A stretch of 64,000 bases of DNA from VAZQ01 sp963841705 (lineage in GTDB: Bacteria; Pseudomonadota; Alphaproteobacteria; Rhizobiales; Xanthobacteraceae): the NCBI GenBank assembly GCA_963841705.1, contig CAWJDY010000025.1, forward strand, positions 1 through 64,000, in the 5' to 3' direction. Positions 1-9,518 of this stretch are shown here, piece by piece; position 1 is the first letter of the stretch, and the number at the start of each line of letters is the position of its first letter. The notes beneath the pieces are model-generated. The model did no database searches. It saw only the letters and a list, made by a program, of their open reading frames with translations, and was not told the DNA's origin. The position numbers and the translations under genes are program-made.

Positions 1-296
1 AGCTTCTGCCGAAAGCGCCCGGTGAAGATCCCATAGATCAAATAAGCAAGGCCGTTAAGAACGAATATCCACATTCCGAAGAAGTGCCATTGCAGGCCGT
101 ATTGCGCCCATTTGCCAATCACCAAAAAGTCGGGGAAATGCAGCCAGCCGAACAGAACATCGTCGTTGTAAATCCTCCAGCCGCTGCCGATCATGATGAA
201 AATGGCCGCTGCATTGATCCAATGCATGATGCGTAGCGGCAGCGGATGTAGGCGGGCGCGCTGGCGTGCTATTGGTTTAACGGCTGCGATTGACAT
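1..296 (-). CDS. Cytochrome b/b6-type membrane protein, 3' end cut by window
   Basis: Reading from the ATG at 296 gives 98 codons with no stop before the window edge, so the C-terminus is missing. The N-terminus is basic, then LRIMHWINAAAIFIMIGSGW forms a first membrane helix with a candidate haem-ligand His. A second hydrophobic helix follows around residues 65-90 with another His (LQWHFFGMWIF). This matches the N-terminal half of the cytochrome b561/Ni-hydrogenase-type b subunits, which pass electrons between quinones and a partner oxidoreductase, often a molybdopterin enzyme. The partner would lie outside the window, so the substrate is unknown. Confidence 0.8.
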   Translation of the reverse strand, partial: MSIAAVKPIARQRARLHPLPLRIMHWINAAAIFIMIGSGWRIYNDDVLFGWLHFPDFLVIGKWAQYGLQWHFFGMWIFVLNGLAYLIYGIFTGRFRQK

Positions 297-702
297 TTGC
301 TAGTGACGGACTTCGCTGAGGGACTGCGCTGGCAAAACCGGCCGGCAATCAGTAGCGAAGGTCCGACTCAGGGTCAAAGGCGGCGGTCCAAGGGTATGCA
401 GGCGATAGGCCGGTGGGAGGCAGCGCCAGCATGCGACACTCCCCTCGATTTCGGATCCCAGGGGTAGCAGCCATAATCGTCTCTGTAGCTACCCCCTAAT
501 GTCCGCTAATTGAGGCGAAGGCGGCCGTTGCTGTTGCGGTGCGGTAAATTCGGGTTTTGACCCTACTCGGACATTAGCGACGCAGAATATCGCATTGCAC
601 TCTCGCCCTCTCTCCCCCTGTCTAGGCCCCCTCTCAACGTTGCCACTGGTGTGATACCCTTCACTACCCCTGGCGTGGTTCTGAGCGTCGTGGGAGGGCT
701 TC
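297..702. other. Intergenic region with repeats upstream of the kinase
   Basis: No convincing gene. It holds a 52-bp repeat (512-563) with a partner at 12054-12105, and an inverted pair TAATGTCCG (about 497-505) and CGGACATTA (about 569-577). The second copy sits in CTCGGACATTAGCG, whose reverse complement recurs at 14794-14807. Minus-strand open frames here are arginine-rich shadows. Confidence 0.6.
512..563 (+). repeat. 52-bp dispersed repeat, copy 1
   Basis: Begins GAGGCGAAGGCGGCC and ends TTTTGACCC. A diverged copy of the same length and orientation lies at 12054-12105, just past the second kinase. Both share the core TTGCTGTTGCGG. The two copies bracket the two-kinase block. Confidence 0.7.
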
Positions 703-783
703 ATGCGAGGGTGGCCAGTCGTCACGTCGATTGCATTGGTGGAATGGCCACCGGCTAGACCGGCACGGCGACGGGCGGCGTAG
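703..783 (+). pseudogene. Leader-like mini-ORF, decayed secretion-signal remnant
   Basis: A 26-codon frame from ATG 703 ends with EWPPARPARRRAA and TAG, 2 nt before the kinase ATG at 786. Its end aligns with AWPFTRPAQRRAAQL, the end of the clearer remnant 9384-9518 directly in front of the second kinase. Both resemble the WPLAARAQ end of signal peptides of ABC-type substrate-binding proteins. It is probably a leftover of the same ancestral junction and may affect kinase translation only by position. Confidence 0.45.
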
Positions 784-785
784 CC

Positions 786-3797
<3,012 letters not shown>

Positions 3798-3932
3798 AGT
3801 CGCCGTTTTTGCTGCATCTGCTCGCGACCGCTTGTGGCACAAAGCGCCGGTAGCAATCGGGCAGAGCAATGTCCGCTCTGCCCGAATACTTCAGACTTCG
3901 ACTTGCTCAGCGATGGCAAGCGCATCATCGAC

Positions 3933-4523
3933 CTAGATTCCGAGATATCGGACCGTACTTTCCATTTTCTTGTGGCCAAGCAAAAGCTGGACCGCACGCA
4001 GGTTGCCGGTGCGACGGTAGATCAAGGTCGCCTTCGTGCGGCGGAGCGAGTGCGTGGCAAAGATGTGCGGGTCCAATCCGATGCCCGCGATCCATTCTGC
4101 GACGAGCCGCGCGTACTGCCGTGTTGTCATGGCCTCACCAACCCGCCGGCGGCTGGTGAAGAGAAATTCGCCTGGCACCTTGCCGGTCGCCTTGAGGTAG
4201 TCGTCAACGGCCTGGCGCGTCTGCTCCGTCAACTCGAAGCGGACTGGACGCCCGGTCTTTCTCTGGCGCACCGTCGCACGGGCGAGCGGATATCCGCTCG
4301 GGGCAACGTCTTCGACCTTCATCGCGACGACATCGCAGCCTCGCAGCTTGCTATCAATGGCGAGATTGAACATTGCCAACTCGCGGGCTCGCCTTTCGAT
4401 TTGAAGCTTCGTCCGAATGGACCAAACGTGCCTTGCCAACAGCGGCGGTTTCGCCCCGATCAGCTTCCCCTTGTTCCAGGGCGCGCGTTTCGGTGGGGGT
4501 AGGATCGAGTTGTCATCGTCCAT
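3933..4523 (-). CDS. Tyrosine recombinase/integrase, C-terminus cut by a nonsense codon
   Basis: 196 aa from ATG 4523. It carries the tyrosine-recombinase signature: first Arg in DSKLRGCDVV, HSLR near 158-161, LLGHKK with His near 184, and the nucleophile Tyr near 193 in VRYLGI. The frame stops at TAG 3933-3935. Beyond it, the same frame continues as VDDALAIAEQVEV to a TGA at 3891-3893, and family members commonly continue with such a tail (LGIEVDDAL...), so a GAG-to-TAG change probably removed about 14 residues. All catalytic residues precede the stop, so activity may persist. The protein is short and lacks a long N-terminal DNA-binding arm, as in a family of small rhizobial recombinases. 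No att site was found. Confidence 0.85.
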   Translation of the reverse strand: MDDDNSILPPPKRAPWNKGKLIGAKPPLLARHVWSIRTKLQIERRARELAMFNLAIDSKLRGCDVVAMKVEDVAPSGYPLARATVRQRKTGRPVRFELTEQTRQAVDDYLKATGKVPGEFLFTSRRRVGEAMTTRQYARLVAEWIAGIGLDPHIFATHSLRRTKATLIYRRTGNLRAVQLLLGHKKMESTVRYLGI

Positions 4524-4529
4524 GGTCAT

Positions 4530-4536
4530 CCTCCTT
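4530..4536 (-). promoter_or_regulatory. Strong ribosome binding site of the recombinase
   Basis: AAGGAGG on the minus strand lies 6 nt before ATG 4523. It favours this start over in-frame ATGs at 4529 and 4556. Confidence 0.75.
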
Positions 4537-4709
4537 GAGTTAAGTGAGGACGACATGGTGCGCCGGATGCCTAATCCGCTGAATTACGGTAGCTTTCGGG
4601 AGTGGTGCAGACATAGGCTCGGGCTCTGGGCCGATCGGGACCGGTGCTTTTGACCCGAAGCGGTCCTCTCTGTGATTTCCAAGTTGCGCTGCAACAAACG
4701 GCTGGACCC

Positions 4710-4880
4710 TTACTCGATGACCTCGTCGGCGAGCGCGAGCAGCTTGGCGGGAATTTCGAGGCCGAGGGCCTTCGCGGTCTTGAGATTGATGACCAGCTCG
4801 TACTTGGTTGGGTTCTGCACCGGAAGATCGGCAGGTTTCTCGCGACGCGCGGGGTCTTTCCTTCGCGCGCAGGGTTGCCG
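4710..4880 (-). pseudogene. C-terminal fragment of an ABC-type substrate-binding protein
   Basis: The minus strand encodes about 50 residues ending at TAA 4710-4712. They include KYELVINLKTAKALGLEIP then KLLALADEVIE, the characteristic C-terminus of the COG2984-type ABC substrate-binding family. Nothing upstream restores the rest of the protein (normally about 320 aa), and the fragment runs into a dispersed repeat at 4867-4908. The matching N-terminal signal remnant 9384-9518 is on the other strand, so the two are not simple halves of one gene. Confidence 0.75.
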
Positions 4881-4908
4881 CCCGTTCATTTCAGGATTGC
4901 TCCGGAAG
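4867..4908 (+). repeat. 42-bp dispersed repeat, copy 1
   Basis: Starts GCGCAGGGTTGCCGCCCG and ends CCGGAAG. It matches 7010-7051 at 39 of 42 positions in the same orientation. The two copies bracket the ModA-like and COG4705 genes, so this roughly 2.1-kb stretch may have been mobilised or duplicated with them. Confidence 0.75.
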
Positions 4909-4957
4909 GTGCCGCGAATTCAATTCTTTGGTGTCACGCCGTACTGCTTGCTAGGGC

Positions 4958-5770
4958 TTATTCGCGCGTGCCGCTGACCGGCTCCATCCCGGTTGCCATC
5001 CATGCCTCGCGCGCTGCTGGGCCCGAGAGTGCCTGGACCAATGACCCGGCGGGCCCCAGCGCAGCGGTGTGGGAGGTGATTGCGGCGCCAAACACGATGT
5101 AGCTCTGAAATTCGGCCGGAAGCGGGCCGACCAGCGTCACGCCTTTGACCGGCAAAATCTCGCTGATGATGAACAGCCCGACCTCCACCTTGCCGTCCGC
5201 CACCAGGTTGACGCCGCCGGTGATCGCATATGCGTGCGTCACCTTCGGTTTGACTACATCGGCAATGCCCATCTGCTCGATCATGCGCGTAATCGCCTTC
5301 CCGACGACGGACCCCGGATCCGAATAGGCGATTGAGGGCGCATCCATGAGCAGCTTGCGAATGGACGCGGGCGTCACGACGTCGGGCCGCGGCGCGCCTG
5401 CGCGCACCACGACGCCGATACCGACGCGCGCCACGTTCACACCGCTCCCGACCCGAAGTTTCTCGTCCTTTTCCAGGGGCGCGATGAGGGCGGCGGGGAC
5501 AACAACGACATCAGCTTGTTCGCCGGCCGCGAGCTTTTGCTGAATGGTCGCCGGTTGTCCAATTGTGAACGCGACAGTGTGGCCAGTTTCGGCCGAGAAC
5601 TTCGCCGCGATCGCCTTGGCGGCTGCCAAGGGCGCGCCGGTGCTGAAGGCGCGGAGCTCCGCGGCCTCGGTCGCACGAGGTGCAAGCGCGGCCATAAGCA
5701 GCAATCCGGCAGTAAGAGCGCTGTGGCGGCGCCGCGAATGGACCGTGGCCCGCTTCAGTGTCATCGCCAT
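4958..5770 (-). CDS. ModA-like periplasmic substrate-binding protein (orphan)
   Basis: 270 aa from ATG 5770. A basic twin-arginine-containing N-terminus and hydrophobic core (LTAGLLLMAALAPRATEA) form a secretion signal. The mature part begins AELRAFSTGAPLAAAKAIA and keeps family features: QKLAAGEQADVVVVP, then SIAYSDPGSVVGKAITRM and EVGLFIISEILPVKGV. This is the periplasmic molybdate-binding (ModA/WtpA-like) fold. No permease, ATPase or molybdenum gene is adjacent, so the ligand is not established. In-frame codons continue upstream to 5851 but include no better ribosome site. It is convergent with the mobile-debris region on its left. Confidence 0.82.
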   Translation of the reverse strand: MAMTLKRATVHSRRRHSALTAGLLLMAALAPRATEAAELRAFSTGAPLAAAKAIAAKFSAETGHTVAFTIGQPATIQQKLAAGEQADVVVVPAALIAPLEKDEKLRVGSGVNVARVGIGVVVRAGAPRPDVVTPASIRKLLMDAPSIAYSDPGSVVGKAITRMIEQMGIADVVKPKVTHAYAITGGVNLVADGKVEVGLFIISEILPVKGVTLVGPLPAEFQSYIVFGAAITSHTAALGPAGSLVQALSGPAAREAWMATGMEPVSGTRE

Positions 5771-5943
5771 CCTACCATACCCAATGTTGTCAAGTGCAGT
5801 CCTAATGCGCCGCCGCAAGATTTCGCCACGCCGTCCATCACAGCGATCCACGCATGCGGCCTCTCGCCGTCGTGATGGATTTCATCCGCGTTCCGACCTG
5901 AGGCCGCTAGTATACCACTACGGACCTTGCGGTTCCGAGCCAT

Positions 5944-6687
5944 TTATCGTTCTGTGACGACCACGGCAGCCGAGCCTCCCGACCTGATATTTCGCTTCGA
6001 AGGTCTGTAGGTGAACAGAATGAACGCAAAGAACACCGCGCCGCTCAGTGCCGTGGCCGCCTTCAGACCGATATATCCGTGTGCAAGCCAGTCACCCGCC
6101 GCCGTGCCGGCAGCGCGTATCAGAGCAACGGTGAACCAGTAATAATAAAGCCGGGTCAGAAGTCCGTTGCGCCCGAGATGCAGCACGAGCGCGAGCGGGG
6201 CTCCCAGAGCGAGGGTAGCGCCTGCGTTGCCGAGACCCACGCCATACGACGCCGCATCGCCGCCTACCGTCCCCGCAACTCCAGCCAGAAACATGGACAT
6301 CCAGTAGAAGCCATTCACCGGCAGGAAGTTTCCCGCATCGTCCGACGGCCTTGCGATCCGCCAGATAGCAACCGACATGATCAGAAGAACGATCGTGAAC
6401 GGAACCGAATAGGGAAAACCCACCCTGAAATCATGAAAGACGTCGCCGATGTTGGTTGCCGACGCGCGGATGACGATGATCGCAATCCAATAGTACAGAG
6501 CGCTCGGGCGAGGAGCGCTGCGCTCGATGATGAACACGGCCGCCAGGCAGCCGGCAAGGTAGGGAATGCCGCTCAGGTGGCCGAGGTGAACTACATCAGC
6601 AATAAAGTCGCCTGCGTTCGCACCGAATACGCTGGCAAGGCTCAAGGATGTCCAATATGCGGCGTCGATTTTCGGAACACATTTCAT
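5944..6687 (-). CDS. COG4705-type polytopic membrane protein
   Basis: 247 aa from ATG 6687. About eight hydrophobic helices are organised as internal repeats, each with a small-residue/GD signature: FGANAGDFIADVV, RASATNIGDVFHDF, AGTVGGDAASYGVG and RAAGTAAGDWLAH. The pattern is that of the COG4705 'uncharacterized membrane-anchored protein' family, whose function is unknown. The repeat of Gly-Asp motifs within helices suggests a channel or transporter built from a duplicated two-helix unit (inference). An upstream in-frame ATG at 6846 would add a non-hydrophobic extension and is less likely. Confidence 0.85.
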   Translation of the reverse strand: MKCVPKIDAAYWTSLSLASVFGANAGDFIADVVHLGHLSGIPYLAGCLAAVFIIERSAPRPSALYYWIAIIVIRASATNIGDVFHDFRVGFPYSVPFTIVLLIMSVAIWRIARPSDDAGNFLPVNGFYWMSMFLAGVAGTVGGDAASYGVGLGNAGATLALGAPLALVLHLGRNGLLTRLYYYWFTVALIRAAGTAAGDWLAHGYIGLKAATALSGAVFFAFILFTYRPSKRNIRSGGSAAVVVTER

Positions 6688-7183
6688 CGCTACTGCCTCG
6701 TTGTGTTTCCAGCATTCACCTGTGCCCCGGGACCGACCCATGTCCGGGGATTGCGCACATAGCTCAATTCCAGTCGGAAGCTCAGACAATCTTCCCGTTT
6801 GCATACGATCACTGAACTGACGAGTTACAATCTCGTAACCTTGCAATCCGGTTATGGCTGCTACGCGTTTGGTTCTGTTGAAATGCGCTGCGCCTTATAG
6901 GGTGCAAACGGCGCGATCGAGTTCACACCGGTTCGGTCAAGCAGGCGGCGGCCAGGGCCGCAGGGGGTTCTGACGCCGTGCAAGCAACGCGCGGCTTCTT
7001 TCGTTTGTTGCGCAGGGTTCCCGCCCGTTCATTCCAGGATTGCCCCGGAAGCGGCAGGTGGTGCATTCCGGCGAACGTCGAAGCCTCTAAACTGCGTAGA
7101 ACTTCGGGAATCAAGAGGCTGAAAAAAGATTTCAATCGGTAAATCCGCCAGGTTAAAGTGCAGGCGGGTTGAAGGGATAGACG
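6688..7183. other. Intergenic region, upstream of COG4705 gene and DUF1801 fragment
   Basis: No supported gene. It contains the second 42-bp repeat copy (7010-7051). The only long frame (6923-7135, minus) is Arg/Ala-rich and runs through the repeat, so it was not called. Confidence 0.5.
7010..7051 (+). repeat. 42-bp dispersed repeat, copy 2
   Basis: GCGCAGGGTTCCCGCCCG... matches 4867-4908 at 39 of 42 positions, same orientation. Confidence 0.75.
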
Positions 7184-7318
7184 ATGAAGAAGAGTTCATC
7201 TCCTCAAAGTGAAGCTGCTTCCGAGTTGATCAGCAAGAGAATCAAGGAGCTCGGCGACTGGCGCGGGAGGACCCTCAGCAGGATACGCCAGCTCATCAGG
7301 CAGGCGGATCCCTATTGA
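7184..7318 (+). pseudogene. Truncated DUF1801-family gene, N-terminal 44 residues
   Basis: ATG 7184 opens MKKSSSPQSEAASELISKRI, followed by KELGDWRGRTLSRIRQLIRQ and ADPY, then TGA. ELI..RI.ELGDWRG.TL.R.R.LI..ADP is the conserved start of DUF1801 proteins, which continue from ADP into V-EEWKW (about 140 aa in all). Here the frame breaks right after ADP and no downstream remainder is recognisable, so the gene was cut by an old rearrangement. The IS element begins 229 nt further on and is not the direct cause. GAAGG 5-10 nt before the ATG is a plausible ribosome site. Confidence 0.8.
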
Positions 7319-7546
7319 ACCACCGAAGCGCTAGCAGCATCCAGCCATGACCAAGAGGGGCGCCAGCGCGGAAGCTGTTGATGATTCGCCGTTGTCGGTG
7401 AAACCGCTACCGGATTGGCGTTGCTGATTGTTCCCCCTCTCTCGTCCGGGTTCAGTTGTTGTTGGGTGAGGAACTTACCGGCGTCGCCATACCGGTTGCG
7501 CGTGCGACCGCGTACTTTGCTGCGGTGCATGAGTCAGGTTTTGGCA
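7319..7546. other. Scrambled segment between DUF1801 fragment and IS element
   Basis: No recognised gene. One plus frame reads RYRIGVADCSPSLVRVQL, then LLGEELTGVAIPVARATAYF and AAVHESGFG up to the insertion point. If the IS and one GGCA copy are removed, the frame continues TKRRKPRRRVYVSF to a stop, so the IS may have interrupted an existing reading frame of unknown family. Confidence 0.35.
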
Positions 7547-7564
7547 GATTTTGTTGCAAAAGTC
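7547..7564 (+). repeat. IS left terminal inverted repeat
   Basis: GATTTTGTTGCAAAAGTC, preceded by target duplication GGCA (7543-7546). Confidence 0.92.
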
Positions 7565-7626
7565 GTTGATGTTCTCCGGGAACAGTGATTCCGTTTCTGT
7601 CACGCGATTCGCTATGGAGGCGAGCG

Positions 7627-8997
7627 ATGATGGGGCGGCTCAATCACGATCAAGAACAGTTGTTTTATTCATTTCGACTTGAGGAAGCAGTTCCCCAGGA
7701 CCATCTGATTCGCAAAATCGCTGCGGTTGTCGATTTATCGTGGCTTCATTCTGAGCTCGCGCCCTTTTACCCGAAAATGGGTCGGCCCTCGATTGATCCG
7801 GAACTGATGATCCGGATGCTCATCATCGGTTACGTCTTTGCAATTCGGTCGGAGCGAGCGATATGCCGGGATTTGCAGGTAAACCTCGCCTATCGTTGGT
7901 TTTGTGGGCTCTCAATCGAGGACAAAATCCCAGATCACTCCGTGTTTTCACGTGCCCGTCACGAGCGTTTCCGGGAAAGCGAGATGTTCCGGCGGGTATT
8001 TGAGCGTGTTGTTGAGGCCTGTATTGCAGCCGGCTTGGTTGGGGGTGAAGGGTTTGCAGTCGATGCGAGCCTGATCGTGGCGGACGCCAACAAGCAGCGA
8101 TCGATCCCCGGCTCGGAATGGAAGGCGCGTGATTCTCAAGGCGCCAGCCGCGCCATGAAGGAGTATTTGGCGACCCTCGACGATACGGCGTTTGGCGCAG
8201 CAAGCAAGGTAACGCCGAAATTTGTCTCGCCCTCCGATCCAGCCGCGCAGTGGACCGGCGCGATGCGCGGGCCAGCGTTCTTCGCCTATGCAGACAATTA
8301 TCTCATCGATGTTAAGTTCGGCATCATCATGGATGTGAAAGCCACCCGCGCTATTCGCCAGGCAGAGGTTGGTGCAGCAAAGACAATGATCGAGCGGACC
8401 GAGGAGCGTTTTGATATCAAGCCTGCCTATCTTGCCGCCGACACGGCCTATGGCTCTGCAGACACGCTCAACTGGATCGTCAATGAGAAGAAGATCGCAC
8501 CGCACATTCCGGTCATCGACAAATCGAAGCGTGAGGATGGTACCTTCTCGCGGGAAGACTTCAGGTTTGACGAGGAACAGAACATTTATATTTGCCCAGC
8601 CGGCAAGGCGCTGACTACCACCGGCCATATCGGTCCCGATCACGCGATCCGCTACCAGGCGTCACGGCCTGATTGCGGTGGGTGCGCGCTCAAACCAAAA
8701 TGCTGTCCAAATATGCCTTTCCGCCGGATCGCGCGCGACGTTAACGAGGCTGCTCGCGACGTTGCTCGTGCCCTGGCCAAGACCGAGGCTTTCGAGCAAT
8801 CCAGGCGCGATCGCAAGCGTGTCGAGATGCTGTTTGCGCACTTGAAACGCATCTTGCGTCTCGCGCGATTGCGTTTGCGTGGGCCGTGCGGCGCCCAGGA
8901 TGAGTTCACTCTCGCGGCGATTGCTCAGAACCTCAGGCGTCTCGCCAAGCTGGTAGCCAGACCTCCGCCTGCACTAGGGGCCGCATGTGTTGCTTAG
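7627..8997 (+). CDS. IS1182-family DDE transposase
   Basis: 456 aa from ATG 7627, with GGAGG six nt upstream. The N-terminal domain (LFYSFRLEEAVPQDHLIRKI ... DLSWLHSELAPFY) is typical of IS1182/DUF772 transposases. The DDE core shows EGFAVDASLIVADANK for the first Asp, YLAADTAYGSADTLNW for the second and RVEMLFAHLKRILRL for the Glu. A cysteine cluster (DCGGCALKPKCC) lies between the last two. There is no frameshift or internal stop, so the enzyme looks functional. Confidence 0.93.
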   Translation: MMGRLNHDQEQLFYSFRLEEAVPQDHLIRKIAAVVDLSWLHSELAPFYPKMGRPSIDPELMIRMLIIGYVFAIRSERAICRDLQVNLAYRWFCGLSIEDKIPDHSVFSRARHERFRESEMFRRVFERVVEACIAAGLVGGEGFAVDASLIVADANKQRSIPGSEWKARDSQGASRAMKEYLATLDDTAFGAASKVTPKFVSPSDPAAQWTGAMRGPAFFAYADNYLIDVKFGIIMDVKATRAIRQAEVGAAKTMIERTEERFDIKPAYLAADTAYGSADTLNWIVNEKKIAPHIPVIDKSKREDGTFSREDFRFDEEQNIYICPAGKALTTTGHIGPDHAIRYQASRPDCGGCALKPKCCPNMPFRRIARDVNEAARDVARALAKTEAFEQSRRDRKRVEMLFAHLKRILRLARLRLRGPCGAQDEFTLAAIAQNLRRLAKLVARPPPALGAACVA

Positions 8998-9146
8998 GCG
9001 GGACGGTGCATGATGTCAGGTAAGTACGGTGCGGTTTAGCCTGGATTCGGTACCACCTATGCGTCAAAGCCGCCGCTCCCCCGGGCGAGTGGCAAAATCA
9101 AGGTCATGCTTCGACGCGCCGATGGCGCCCTGTGTCTCTCATCCCA

Positions 9147-9164
9147 GACTTTTGCAACAAAATC
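9147..9164 (-). repeat. IS right terminal inverted repeat
   Basis: GACTTTTGCAACAAAATC, the exact reverse complement of the left end, followed by GGCA (9165-9168). Confidence 0.92.
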
Positions 9165-9383
9165 GGCACTAAGCGGCGGAAGCCAAGGCGGCGAGTTTAC
9201 GTCAGCTTTTAGGGGAGCAGCGGAAGCGCATGGACGGACGGTCTCGGTTGCCTTCGACGCGAATGACCCGGAGCCGAATTTAGGCCCACTGGTCGGTCGC
9301 AAAATCTTCCTTATGCTCGCTGTGCTCTGCTGACTGGTCCTTGCCAATTCGATATTCTGCCACCTCGGTTTTTGGGAGATTAG

Positions 9384-9518
9384 ATGCGACGGCGCAATTT
9401 CATCAAGCTGCTCGGCGGCGCGGCAACGTGTCAGCTCGCCGCGGCGTTTGCACTTGCGCCCGCGGTGACAGCATGGCCGTTCACTAGACCGGCGCAGCGA
9501 CGTGCAGCGCAGCTATGA
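9384..9518 (+). pseudogene. Signal-peptide fragment of an ABC substrate-binding protein, overlapping the kinase start
   Basis: ATG 9384, with GGGAG upstream, opens MRRRNFIKLLGGAATCQLAA and ends AWPFTRPAQRRAAQL. The opening is the typical RRREFIKLLGGAA twin-arginine-like leader of COG2984-type ABC substrate-binding proteins. The mature domain is absent. Its TGA overlaps the ATG of the downstream kinase as ATGA, so the remnant may still couple translation of the kinase. Kinases of this type are often found beside such binding-protein genes (recollection, not tested), which fits an ancestral sensor cassette whose receptor has been lost. Confidence 0.65.

Larger units (their letters stand above)
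7547..9164 (+). mobile_element. Complete IS1182-like insertion sequence, 1618 bp
   Basis: Perfect 18-bp terminal inverted repeats: GATTTTGTTGCAAAAGTC at 7547-7564 and its reverse complement at 9147-9164. Immediately outside both ends is the 4-bp direct duplication GGCA (7543-7546 and 9165-9168). One intact transposase gene (7627-8997) fills it. Perfect ends, an intact gene and an undamaged target duplication indicate a recent insertion. Family assignment rests on the transposase. Confidence 0.92.

Noticed and set aside
6923..7135. 70-aa minus frame across the 42-bp repeat
   Set aside because: Runs through repeat sequence with no ribosome site and no domain.
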